DNA from: Hymenobacter aquaticus
GTDB taxonomy: Bacteria > Bacteroidota > Bacteroidia > Cytophagales > Hymenobacteraceae
Direction: 5' to 3'
Length of the DNA: 64,000 nucleotides
Assembly (NCBI RefSeq): GCF_004765605.1
Contig: NZ_SRLC01000002.1
Span: 1,116,001-1,180,000 of the forward strand
A model generated the notes under the pieces. The model was not told the origin of the DNA. It saw nothing but the letters and a program-made list of their open reading frames with translations, and did not search any database. The translations under genes and the position numbers were made by a program. Shown one piece after another: positions 52,982 to 62,100 of the stretch (position 1 is the first letter of the stretch; each line of letters begins with the position of its first letter).

Positions 52982-53173
52982 CTAGATCCGCTCGACTTTA
53001 ACGGCGTTCAGGCCTTTTTTGCCTTCGATTACATCGAAAGAAACCCGGTCATTCTCGCGGATTTCGTGCACCAGACCGGTCTGGTGGACAAAAATATCCT
53101 GGTTGGTGTCATCCTGAACGATGAAGCCAAAGCCTTTGGACTCATTAAAAAATTTCACTTTGCCAGTTTTCAT
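52982..53173 (-). CDS. Cold-shock protein (2)
   Basis: A 63-residue cold-shock domain protein: KVKFFNESKGFGFIVQDD, DIFVHQTGL, RVSFDVIEGKKGLNAV. It has its own terminator and a promoter block (53211-53240) very like the first copy's, so the two genes are likely co-regulated but separately transcribed. Confidence 0.93.
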   Translation of the reverse strand: MKTGKVKFFNESKGFGFIVQDDTNQDIFVHQTGLVHEIRENDRVSFDVIEGKKGLNAVKVERI

Positions 53174-53210
53174 AACTAGGGCCTGGTTGTGTTGGTAAAA
53201 GGGTTGGTAA

Positions 53211-53240
53211 GAAAGAATGCAGTAAAACTAAGGGGAATTT
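53211..53240 (-). promoter_or_regulatory. Promoter block 2, shared with the first cold-shock gene
   Basis: GAAAGAATG, GTAAA, TAAG, GGGGA and TTTT in the same order as at 52772-52801. The -7 element on the minus strand is TAGTTTTA at 53230-53223. Confidence 0.55.
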
Positions 53241-53482
53241 TAATTGTAGCATAGCCCGAATCCAGAATAAACTTGCCGCCAACTGGCCGCACCACGACCC
53301 GCAAACCGAGGCCAGCCGCAACAAATGCTGCAACGTATTTTCCACCTCCGGCGGCACTTGGTTGTTGAGAATCAGCTGGCAAGCGGTGCTGCCCAGGCTT
53401 CCAGATGAACAGATTTTGGAACCGGAATCCGGGACGTAATCGGTAGGTAGAATCTATTAAAATTGCCGGCCGCAAGGCCCAC

Positions 53483-53515
53483 AAAAAAGCCTCCTGGGGC
53501 TACAGGAGGCTTTTT
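53483..53515. terminator. Terminator of the NmrA-like gene
   Basis: AAAAAAGCCTCCT and AGGAGGCTTTTT arms around a short loop, beyond the stop at 53544. Confidence 0.8.
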
Positions 53516-53543
53516 CATATAGACTGCGACTGCTGCTGGGCTA

Positions 53544-54422
53544 TTAGTGAGCTGCCTTGAACCGGTTACAGTTGTCGTGGGCGAACTGCTGGATGGTATG
53601 GGGCGCGCAGCCGGTAATAGCCTCCACCGTATTGGTAACGCTCGCCGTGTAGCCGGCCTTCGACAGGCTATAGAGCTCCAGCATGGCGTCGCGCATCCAG
53701 GCCGGGGCCTGGGCCATGCTCTGTCGGGCCGCTTCCTCCGGCACGTCGACGTAGGTTACGGGCTGGCCCGTGGCTTGGCCGATGGCGGCGGCTACCTCGT
53801 GCAGGCTCAGGGCCTGCGGCCCGGTCAGCTCGTAGGCTTTGCCGTAGTGCTCGGTGCCCGGCGTGCTCAGGATGTGGGCGGCCGTGGCGGCAATGTCGCG
53901 GGCGTCGACGTAGCTGACTTTGCCTTCGCCCAGGGGCATGTAGAGCTTGCCTTCGTGGCAGATCGACTCGGCGTTGTAGTTCACGAAGTTCTGCATGAAG
54001 CTGCCCGGACGCAGAATGGTGTAGGCAATGCCGCTTTGCTCCAGGTGCTGCTCTACTTCCCGGTGCCAGCGGCCGAGCTGAATGCCGGGCTCGGCATCGG
54101 CGCCGGCGGCCGAAAGCCGGACGATGTGCTGCACGCCGGCCTGCTTAGCGGCGTCGATAACGCGCTTCCCGATTTCGACCTGATCTTCGCTGAACGGGGT
54201 AATCAGGGCCAGCCGGTCGACGCCGGTGAGGGCTACGTGCAGGGTTTGGGGCTTGCTGTAGTCTAGTTCGACCAGCTGCAGCTCGGGGTGAAGGTTGCGG
54301 AGCCGGTCGCCCTTAATCAGGGAATGTACGCCGGCGCGCACGGTCAGGCCCCGGTTGGCCAGCGCCGAAATCAGCTCGGTGCCCACGTTGCCCGTGGCAC
54401 CAGTAACCAGAATAGTAGGCAT
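53544..54422 (-). CDS. NmrA-like NAD(P)-binding oxidoreductase
   Basis: A 292-residue atypical SDR. The nucleotide site TILVTGATGNVG is at residues 3-14; later come DYSKPQTL, HIVRLSAAGA, WHREVEQHLEQSG, LRPGSFMQNF and SYVDARDIAATA. This pattern matches the NmrA/QOR2 group, which reduces quinones or senses NADPH. It lacks the usual YxxxK pair, so reductase activity is uncertain. The downstream terminator separates it from the cold-shock region. Confidence 0.85.
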   Translation of the reverse strand: MPTILVTGATGNVGTELISALANRGLTVRAGVHSLIKGDRLRNLHPELQLVELDYSKPQTLHVALTGVDRLALITPFSEDQVEIGKRVIDAAKQAGVQHIVRLSAAGADAEPGIQLGRWHREVEQHLEQSGIAYTILRPGSFMQNFVNYNAESICHEGKLYMPLGEGKVSYVDARDIAATAAHILSTPGTEHYGKAYELTGPQALSLHEVAAAIGQATGQPVTYVDVPEEAARQSMAQAPAWMRDAMLELYSLSKAGYTASVTNTVEAITGCAPHTIQQFAHDNCNRFKAAH

Positions 54423-54474
54423 GGAAAGGAGGAGTTAGGAAGAACGGAACAGATGCAGCGGAGCGGCCGGCTGC

Positions 54475-55341
54475 TTACGGCTGGTAGGTGGCGCGAAACA
54501 GCTTGCCTTTTTCGTTGCTGAACACAAAATCGTGGTCATTCACGAAAACCAGGGCTTCGGCCTGCCCGCTGGAAGGAATCGGTAGGCAACTCTTGGCCCC
54601 GTCGAAAAGTTTGCGGCCCGGCGTCACGGCAATCAGGTAGACGTGGCCGTAGCCGAGCAAAGCCACGGTACGGCCGTCGGGGCTGATGTCGGCCGCCGTT
54701 ATCCAGGTGTTGATCCGGACGCTGTCGACCAGGCGGGCGGTGTAGTTGCCGGGGCGGGCCGGCAGCACGTACTGCTTGACCCAGTTGCCCTTGCCACGGT
54801 TTTTGGTGAACAGGTAGAGGCTGTCCTGCCGGTAGAAAAAGGCTTCGCAGTCGAAATTGCGCCGGGGCTTCTTGGGCGGAAACTGCTGCTGATCGGAATA
54901 ACGAAAGCGGATGGTGTCAACGTCTTGCAGGGTAGGGCCACTGAGCCGGTAGATAGCCAGGTTCTGGCGCTTGTTCTGGTTGTTGCCGAAGTCGCCGACG
55001 TAGAGCCGGTTATCGTCGTCGCGGGCCAGGTCTTCCCAGTCGTTGTTGAGCAGGGGCTCCAGTTGCAGGGTCTGGAGCAGGTCGCCCTGCGGGGTAATCT
55101 TGTAGAGCTTGGCCGTGTTGCCGCCGTCGGCGTGGGTCCACAGGTCGCCGGCCGAATTGGCTATTTCCAAGCCGGAGCTTTCGGCCACTTCCTGCTTGTT
55201 CAGGCGGCCAATCTGCTGCACTTGGTACGCCTTCGTGACCTTGTCGAAGTTGCCGCGGCCCTCGTCTTGGGCGCAGCCGCAGAGCACAGATTGGAGAAAT
55301 ACCAAAACCGGAAACAACTTGTCGCGCAGGAGAAACAGCAT
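54475..55341 (-). CDS. Propeller-like lipoprotein of unknown function
   Basis: A 288-residue protein with a lipobox (VLCGC) after a hydrophobic start, so a lipoprotein. The rest has repeated strand motifs (AGDLWTHADGGNTAKLYKIT in part, NRLYVGDFGNNQNKRQ, LAIYRLSGP, DSLYLFTKNRGKG), resembling a six-bladed propeller as in SdiA-regulated/YncE-like proteins. GNNxN and THADGG suggest metal- or ligand-binding loops. No close family can be named. It is in the same direction as the NmrA-like gene, 52 nt upstream of it. Confidence 0.75.
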   Translation of the reverse strand: MLFLLRDKLFPVLVFLQSVLCGCAQDEGRGNFDKVTKAYQVQQIGRLNKQEVAESSGLEIANSAGDLWTHADGGNTAKLYKITPQGDLLQTLQLEPLLNNDWEDLARDDDNRLYVGDFGNNQNKRQNLAIYRLSGPTLQDVDTIRFRYSDQQQFPPKKPRRNFDCEAFFYRQDSLYLFTKNRGKGNWVKQYVLPARPGNYTARLVDSVRINTWITAADISPDGRTVALLGYGHVYLIAVTPGRKLFDGAKSCLPIPSSGQAEALVFVNDHDFVFSNEKGKLFRATYQP

Positions 55342-55530
55342 TGGAAACGGTGTTTAACGGAAAAACCGGGCGCCGTACACACGTGCCACAGTCCTGCGTC
55401 CATACGCAGCCTGCCACCAAAAAGGCCGGATCGTCGGCGGAAATAGTAGCGGAGTACAACTCAATTGTTTTTTAAGGAACAGATTAGCAGTATATTGCTA
55501 CGATATCTGCTTCACTCTTCCGCTTACTAG

Positions 55531-56340
55531 ATGGGTTTTCGCTACGTTCTGCTGCTGGTAGGCAGCCTGCTCAGCCTTCGTGCTACCGCTCAACTGCCCA
55601 CCGCTCCTCTTACTCCCGACTCCACCGTTTCGGCCCCGGCGCCGGTAGTGCGCCCGGCCACGCCGCCGCTGCGCCTGCTCACCCGTCCGGCTACGCTCCG
55701 GGTAGCAGTGCCGCTGAGTTTGATTGGCGTGGCCTGGCTGAGCAGTCAGGATAACGTGCTGCGCCGGGCCAAAATAGAACTACAGGAAGAAACCCGGGAA
55801 GCTTTTCCCACCTTCGATACCCGCCTCGACGACTACACCCGGCGCGTGCCGGTGGCGGCGGCCTACGCGCTACAGCTGGCCGGCGTGAAGGGGGAGCGGG
55901 GCATCGTGCCTTTCACCCTGATTTACCTGCTGGCGCACCAGATGAACATGGGCCTGACCAGCAACCTGAAGAAGATCTGCCGGGAGCAGCGGCCCGATAT
56001 TCCCACCGACTTCAGCTCGTTTCCTTCCTCCCACACCAGCGAGGCCTTTATGACGGCCACGCTGCTGCACGAGCAGTACGGCAAGGTCAGCCCCTGGATC
56101 AGCGTGGGTGGCTACGCCGTGGCCACGGCCACCGGCACGATGCGCGTGCTGCACAACCGCCACTGGGTAACCGACGTGGTAGCCGGCGCCGGCATCGGGT
56201 TTTTGTCGGCGGAGGCCGTGTGGCGCGTATATCCGGCCCTCACGCGCCTGCTCCCGACGAAAGTGGCCCAAAAGCTGCTGTTGGTGCCGACCTACGCGCC
56301 GGGCGGGGCCATGGGCGTCGCGCTGGCCATTCGCCACTAA
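55531..56340 (+). CDS. PAP2-superfamily phosphatase
   Basis: A 269-residue membrane phosphatase. Signal/anchor segment at the start (YVLLLVGSLLSLRATAQ), then the three PAP2 motifs: KKICREQRP (KxxxxxxRP), PSSHTSEAF (PSGH-like with Ser for Gly) and RVLHNRHWVTDVVAG (SRxxxxxHxxxD-like). Substrate may be undecaprenyl diphosphate or another lipid phosphate. A Pro-rich linker (STVSAPAPVVRPATPPLRLL) precedes the domain. The gene is convergent with the HhH gene, with only 15 nt between. Confidence 0.85.
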   Translation: MGFRYVLLLVGSLLSLRATAQLPTAPLTPDSTVSAPAPVVRPATPPLRLLTRPATLRVAVPLSLIGVAWLSSQDNVLRRAKIELQEETREAFPTFDTRLDDYTRRVPVAAAYALQLAGVKGERGIVPFTLIYLLAHQMNMGLTSNLKKICREQRPDIPTDFSSFPSSHTSEAFMTATLLHEQYGKVSPWISVGGYAVATATGTMRVLHNRHWVTDVVAGAGIGFLSAEAVWRVYPALTRLLPTKVAQKLLLVPTYAPGGAMGVALAIRH

Positions 56341-56355
56341 GTAGTTTTTGCTTGC

Positions 56356-57351
56356 CTAGAAGCGGAGGTAAGGCCGCAGCTTCTCCAGCGTTTCGGCGTC
56401 CAGAATCCGGATCTGGCGCAGGTCGTCGGCTTGCCTGAAGGGCGGGTGCTGCTGCCGAAACGCCACCACCACCCGCGCCAGGCGCTTGCCCACGTAGGGG
56501 TGAGCCTGCAACACTTCGAAAGGCGCGGTATTGATATCCAGCAGGGCGGGGGCAAAGCCCGGCGTCACGAATGTGTATTTGCGTAGGCTATCTACCAGGT
56601 CGGGCGCGTCGCGCAGGCTGTAGATTTCCGTTAGCTGCTCTTCGCGCAGAAAGCCCCCGAGTTGGGTGCGGTAGTCGACGACGCGCCGCGACAGGCCCCG
56701 CCCGATGCCGCGAATCTGCATCAGCTGGGTGGTGTCGGCAGAGTTCAAATCGAAAGGAGCCAGGTTTTTGGGCTTGCGGGCGTAGGTGCCCGCCGCTCGG
56801 GGCGTGAATGCCGTACCGGCGTACTCCCGGGGGGCGCGCTTTTCGCGGGGCGGGAGCTGGTCGGGCAGCTGCATGTAGGGCGCCAGGCGCGCGTACACCG
56901 AATCGGGCAGCCCATACGTGCGCTTGATCTGCTCCTTGGCCTTGAAGCCCCCGATGGTTTCGCGGAAATGCACCAGGCGCTGCGCCAGAAAGTGCGCGAC
57001 GCCCCGGGCCTCCCAGTCGGCCGGGGCCAGGGTATTGGGGTCGAAAGGGGCCAGGGCGACCTGCGGCACCGGCGCGCGGCGCGGGTAGGAGCGCCGTGCG
57101 TAGCGGGGCTTGTAGGTGCGCACCTGGCGTTGGGCGGCCAGCTCGGCGGCCAGCCGGTCGAGCTGCTGCTGGTCGGCGGCGGGGTCGTAGCGGGGCAGGG
57201 CCGGGCGGAGCAGCCGGGGCAGAAAAGGCAGCAGCAGAAGCAGCAGCGTGAGCACGACGAAGCCGGACGTTTCGCGGCGCGAGAAGCTGAAATAGCGGCG
57301 TAGCCGCCGGTACCAGCCCGGCCCGGCAGGAGGGGTAAGGGTATGTTTCAC
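56356..57351 (-). CDS. Helix-hairpin-helix (ComEA-like) membrane protein
   Basis: A 331-residue protein from a GTG start at 57351 (VKHTLTPPAGP). One membrane helix at ~35-50 (GFVVLTLLLLLLPFL) is followed by a Arg/Pro-rich linker and several helix-hairpin-helix units toward the end: FDLNSADTTQLMQIRGIGRG in part, LSRRVVDYRTQLGGFLREEQ, LDINTAPFEVLQAHPYVGKR in part. HhH repeats bind DNA without sequence preference, as in ComEA for DNA uptake. It lacks a clear signal peptidase site, so it is anchored. No other competence gene is nearby. Confidence 0.82.
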   Translation of the reverse strand: MKHTLTPPAGPGWYRRLRRYFSFSRRETSGFVVLTLLLLLLPFLPRLLRPALPRYDPAADQQQLDRLAAELAAQRQVRTYKPRYARRSYPRRAPVPQVALAPFDPNTLAPADWEARGVAHFLAQRLVHFRETIGGFKAKEQIKRTYGLPDSVYARLAPYMQLPDQLPPREKRAPREYAGTAFTPRAAGTYARKPKNLAPFDLNSADTTQLMQIRGIGRGLSRRVVDYRTQLGGFLREEQLTEIYSLRDAPDLVDSLRKYTFVTPGFAPALLDINTAPFEVLQAHPYVGKRLARVVVAFRQQHPPFRQADDLRQIRILDAETLEKLRPYLRF

Positions 57352-57540
57352 GTAGAATAAGGGAATAATTGCTGCAGTATAAAAAAATAGCCGCAGAGCT
57401 TCTAACCGTCGACCTGATTTTTGGGCCTGGGAAGCGGATAGAAATATCTGCAAGGCCCCGGGCTGCGTAATTGCCAATAAACCGGCGTTAGGGCGTAATA
57501 TTACAGCCTGTTGCCGCTTCCGCATTATATCCTGCCTGCC

Positions 57541-58119
57541 ATGAGCACGTCTGCCCCCCGTACCACCGACTTTCTTGACCAACTTGCTGCCGACCTGCAA
57601 GCCGTGCGGGATATTACGGTCCGGCGTTTCCGCCCCCTGTCCGACGACCAGCTCAACCGCCGGCCGGCCACCGACAAGTGGAGCGTCGGCCAGTGCCTGG
57701 AGCATCTCAACATCGTGGGCGGGCACTACCTACCCACCATCAACCGCAAGCTCAAGCAGGCCCAGGAGCGGGGCAGCCGCCCGGCCGATACCGTGAAGTC
57801 GGGCTTTTTCGGCCGCAAGCTAATAGACGCCATGCGGGTGCCAGCCAGTGAGAAGCCGCTCAAGTCGCCGCAGCAGTATGCGCCCAGCGGCAGCCGCCTG
57901 CCCCGCACGGTGGTCGAGGTATTTGGCCGCCAGCTCGACGAGCTGCTCAACATCGTGCAGCAGGCCCGCGGCATCAACGCCAACGCCGTGCGCATTCCCA
58001 ACCCGATTATTCCGCTGCTCTACCTGCGCCTGACCGACCAGCTGGAGTTCATCGTAACCCACCTGCAGCGCCACGTCGCCCAGGCCGAGCGGGTGCTCGA
58101 TGGCAGCGAACGGGCCTAA
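57541..58119 (+). CDS. DinB-family protein
   Basis: A 192-residue four-helix DinB-like protein: FLDQLAADLQAVRDITVRRF, PATDKWSVGQCLEHLNIVGG and HLQRHVAQAERVL. The metal-binding His are in CLEHL and the C-terminal HLQRH. DinB_2 proteins are thiol-dependent or metal-dependent transferases, often in stress. ATG at 57541; a 10-codon extension is discarded. It ends at a strong shared terminator. Confidence 0.85.
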   Translation: MSTSAPRTTDFLDQLAADLQAVRDITVRRFRPLSDDQLNRRPATDKWSVGQCLEHLNIVGGHYLPTINRKLKQAQERGSRPADTVKSGFFGRKLIDAMRVPASEKPLKSPQQYAPSGSRLPRTVVEVFGRQLDELLNIVQQARGINANAVRIPNPIIPLLYLRLTDQLEFIVTHLQRHVAQAERVLDGSERA

Positions 58120-58134
58120 CTGCTGGCCCAAGCC

Positions 58135-58180
58135 GAGCACAAAAAAGCCTCACCCGGCTGGGTGAGGCTTTTTTGTGCTC
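58135..58180. terminator. 21-bp perfect bidirectional terminator
   Basis: Arms of 21 bp, GAGCACAAAAAAGCC... and the exact reverse complement, enclose GGCT. It lies between the convergent DinB and PorT-like genes. Confidence 0.88.
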
Positions 58181-58197
58181 TATCGGTCGATATACGA

Positions 58198-58896
58198 TTA
58201 CTCGCCGAAGAAGTAAGACAGGCTCAGGTGAATAACCCGGTTCTTTTCTTTGTCTTCTGGCTCTTTGTCATCCGAGCTATTCGGAATCAGGTTCGACAGG
58301 CCCAGGCCGTAGCCCAACTGCGCCTGAATCGGGCCGGCTTTGTAACCTACGCCAGCGTTCAGACCGAAGTCCAGACCGCGCACGTAGACGTTGTTGCCGT
58401 TGCCGTTCTTGCTTTCAAACTTGATGTCAACTTCTTCCGAATCAGAGTTCGTACCGTCGCTATACTCCAGCTTAGCCTTGCCACCGATACCGAAGGCGGC
58501 GTAGGGGCCAGCGAAGATCTGAAAGCCTTCTGTGCCACCGGTGGTGTACACGAAGTTTACCGGAATCTCCGCGTAGCTCATGCGCTGCGTGTATTTGAAG
58601 GTTTCCGTCGTGCCAGCAAACGTCTCAGATTGCTCAGCCTTGTAGCCTTTCTGCGAGAAAAGCACCGAGGGCTGAATAGAGAGGTTGCCAAACTGGGCGT
58701 TCAGCGTCAGGCCGACCTGTGGGCCCAAGATAAACTTGGGGTCAACGTCGTCGGCAGAGTTGTCTTTATAATCCAGAGAAACTTTAGATACGTTCAGGCC
58801 TACGCGGGGACCGAACGTAACCTGAGCCTGAGCCGAGGTAGCACCAGCTACGACCAGGGCAGCGGCCAGCAGGCCGTGTTGTAAATTCTTTTTCAT
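58198..58896 (-). CDS. Outer-membrane beta-barrel protein (PorT-like family)
   Basis: A 232-residue protein with a signal peptide (AAALVVAGATSAQA) and eight or so amphipathic strands typical of OMP_b-brl_2/PorT-like barrels: TFGPRVGLNVSKVSLDYKD in part, PSVLFSQKGYK, YAEIPVNFVYTTGG, DFGLNAGVGYKAGPI, HLSLSYFFGE at the C-terminus ending in aromatic-X. The acidic insert DGTNSDSEEVDIKF lies in an external loop. Function within the family is diverse; T9SS PorT itself cannot be claimed. Its promoter (TATCTTTG, 58961-58954) is the best match on this strand. Confidence 0.88.
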   Translation of the reverse strand: MKKNLQHGLLAAALVVAGATSAQAQVTFGPRVGLNVSKVSLDYKDNSADDVDPKFILGPQVGLTLNAQFGNLSIQPSVLFSQKGYKAEQSETFAGTTETFKYTQRMSYAEIPVNFVYTTGGTEGFQIFAGPYAAFGIGGKAKLEYSDGTNSDSEEVDIKFESKNGNGNNVYVRGLDFGLNAGVGYKAGPIQAQLGYGLGLSNLIPNSSDDKEPEDKEKNRVIHLSLSYFFGE

Positions 58897-58953
58897 AATG
58901 CTCTAGGGAGAGAGGATGAAGAATAGGTGAAAAACTTGAGTGATTGAGCGGGT

Positions 58954-58961
58954 CAAAGATA
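58954..58961 (-). promoter_or_regulatory. -7 element for the PorT-like barrel gene
   Basis: CAAAGATA on the plus strand, i.e. TATCTTTG leftward, 58 nt before the ATG at 58896. A CAA (TTG leftward) lies 23 nt further up at 58985. Confidence 0.55.
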
Positions 58962-59137
58962 GGACTATGGGAAGTATTTTATTTCAATAACGGAGGAATT
59001 GTTGAGCAAGAAATTAAAAAATAATTATAACAATATGGCAAAACGTTAATTTTCAAATACTTAATGGATGAGCCAGCATGCTGTGGAATCTGGCTGGTGG
59101 GGGCATCATATCTTGCAAACCACTTCGTTTGCTACCT

Positions 59138-62100
59138 ATGCGCATCCTCCTTCTGTTTCTACTGTTCAGCTTCGCTATGTTCATCGGCTCTTCTGCTCCA
59201 TTGTCGCCGGCCGCGCCCGACCCGCGTGCCTGGAAGAAGATCGATGCCTTGCTGGCCAAAAACCAAACGGCCTCGGCCGCGCCGCTAATCGAAAAGCTGT
59301 ACCGCGAAGCCCGGCAGCGCCAGGATACGCCCGAGTATCTGCGGGCCCTGCTCTACCGGCTGCGGCTGCTGGAAGCCAAAGAGGAAGAAGCCAGTGAAAA
59401 GGCCATTGCGCTGGTCGAGGCCGACCTGAAAACCGCCCGGTTTCCGGCCCGCCCGATTCTGCACAGCCTGCTCGGACAGCTCTACGCCAACTACTACCAG
59501 CAGCACCGCTACCAGCTCTACGACCGGACCCGCACGGCCGCCGCTGGCAGCGCCGCCGATATCCGGACCTGGGACGCCACGCGCCTGGGCAGCGCCATCG
59601 TGGGCCACTACCGCGCCTCGGTGGCAGAGGAGCCCCAGCGCCAGCAGCAGCTGGCGCTGGCTGGGCTGGGCTACGCCGTAACGGGCGGCGACGCGGAAGG
59701 CCGGGCCCTGCGCCCCACCCTCTACGACCTGCTGGCGCACCGCGCCGCCGACGCGCTGGGCAATGAGGAGTATTCCGTGACGCGCCCCGCCGAGCAGTTT
59801 ATCTTAAAAACCGCGGCCTTGTTTGCCGGCTCCCCCGAATTTGCCGCCCTCCCGCTCAAAGCCCCGGCCGCCGATTCGCTCAACGGCCGGCTGCACGCCC
59901 TACAGGTGCTGCAACAGCTAACGGCCTTCCGGCTGCAGGATGCGCGAAACCAGGCCGCCCTGGCCGACGTGGAGCTGAAGCGCCTGCGGTTCGTGTACGC
60001 CCACACCGAGCTGGTCAGCAAAGACTCGCTGTACCAAAAGGCGCTGGCCCACGCCGCCGAAACCTACCGGGCGCTGCCCATCAGCACCGAGTTCCTGGCC
60101 GAGCAGGCTGAAAATCTGGAAGAAAGCCAGCCCGCCAAAGCCCGGGAGCTGGCGTTGCAGGCCGAGCAGCGCTTCCCTAAGTCGTGGGGGGCACGGCAGG
60201 CGCAGGCGCTACGGCAGCGGATTGAGGCCGTCAACGTGGCCTTCACGACTGAGGAGGTGGTGCTGCCCGGCCAGCCGTGGCTGCTAAAGCTAAACGTGCG
60301 CAACGTGCCGCGGCTGTACGCCAAAGCCTACCGGGTGAGCACGGCGCAGGAGCTGCGGCGCATGGCCAGCAACGTTTCCTGGGCCGAATGGTGGCAGAAG
60401 TCCCGCCTCAGCCGGAAGCCCGCCGCCGAGTGGACGCTCGAAATTCCCGGGCCGGCCGATTTTCGCGCCCATACCGTGCAGCACGCCGGCCCCGCGCTGC
60501 CCGTGGGGCGCTACGTGGTGCTGCTGAGTACCACCGCCGCCGGATTCGAGGCCAAACAAACGGGGGGTGCCACCACGGCCTATGCCAATCTGAGTGTGAG
60601 CAGCATCAGCCACGTGCGGCGGGGCGCGCCGCAGCCGGAAAACCGGGAGATACTGCTGCTACACCGCGAGTCGGGGCAGCTGCTGGCGCAGGCGACGGTG
60701 CTGCCCTTGTATCAGTATTACGACAACGAGCTGCGCAACTTCCGGCAGCTGCGCGGCCCCGAGCAGCGCACCGGCGCCGAAGGCCTGGCCCAGGTGCCCA
60801 ACCAAACCGCCGATACCAAGCAAGCCCGCCTGCAGGCTCTGCTGCTCACCCACCAAGCCGATTCCCTGGTGGTGGAAGAAGAATATTACTACGGCGCCCG
60901 GCGTACGCGGGAACCCGAGCAGGCCCAGCGCCGCACCTTCCTGTACACCGACCGCGCCATGTACCGCCCCGGCCAGACGCTCTACTTTAAAGGTATCCTG
61001 ACCGAAACCCGGGCCGGCAAATCGGAGCTGCTGACCCGGCAGGGCGTGGCCGTGCGCCTGGTCGACGTCAACGGCCAGACCGTGCAGACGCTACCGTTTA
61101 CGACTTCGGAGTTTGGCAGCTTCCACGGCTCCGTGGTGCTGCCTACCAGTCTGCTGAACGGCGAAATGAGCCTGCAGACCGACCAGGGCAGCGTGAGCTT
61201 CGCGGTGGAAGACTACAAGCGGCCCACGTTCCAGGTCACGTTTGAGCCGGTGTCGGGCACGCCGGTATTGGGCCAGCGCGTGGTGGTGCGCGGCAAGGCC
61301 ACGGCCTACGCCGGCCAGCCCGTAGATGGCGGCACGGTGCAGTACCGCGTGGTGCGCCGCACCTTCTGGCCCTTGTTTGGGCGCGGCTTCGGCGGCCGTA
61401 TCGGCTACCCCGGTGGGGGGCAGCCGGAAGTGGAAATCAGCAACGGCACGGCCCAGACCGATTCGGCGGGCGGCTTCACCGTCACGTTTACGGCTCAGGC
61501 CGATGCGCCGCCGCGGGGCCGGCGGGGCGGCTGGCAGCCCGGCTACGTGTTTGAGGTGACGGCCGACGTAACCGACGCGGCCGGCGAAACCCGCACCGGG
61601 CAGCAAAGAGTGAGCCTGGGCAACGCGGCCCTCACGCTGCGCCTGGAAGTGCCCGAACTGCTGAACCGGGAGAAGCTGCCGGCGTTGCAGCTGTTCAGCA
61701 CCAATGCTACCGGCGAAGCGCGGCCCGCCAAAGGCCAGCTGCGCCTGTTCCGCCTCGCGCCCCCGGCCCGCGCCCTGCGCCCCCGCGCCTGGGAGCAGCC
61801 CGAGCGCGAAGCCCTGAGCCGGGCCGAGTTCAAGCGCCAATTTCCGCTGGATGCCTACGGCCCGGAAGACAACGACAGCACCTGGGCCCGGACCGAAGTG
61901 CTGACTCAGGAATTTGACACCGAAAAAACGCCCCTGCTACCCGCGTTGGCTACGGCCCTGGCTCAGCAGGCGCCCGGCCGCTACCTCTTAGAAGCTACTA
62001 CCAGTGGTCCGGCCAGTGAAGCGGCCAAGACCGAGCAGCATTTCACGCTCTTCGCCCCCACGGCCAAAGAGCTGCCCGTGCCTACTCCCGATTGGTTTGT

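Larger units (their letters stand above)
53174..53543. other. Gap upstream of the cold-shock genes
   Basis: 370 nt holding the promoter of cold-shock gene 2 near its left end and the NmrA-like gene's terminator (53483-53515) at the right. Two open frames (53145-53357, 53176-53484, minus strand) overlap it but have no protein-like composition. Nothing else was recognised. Confidence 0.5.

Noticed and set aside
53176..53484. 102-codon leftward frame upstream of the cold-shock genes
   Set aside because: It runs through the cold-shock promoter block, and its composition is not convincing.
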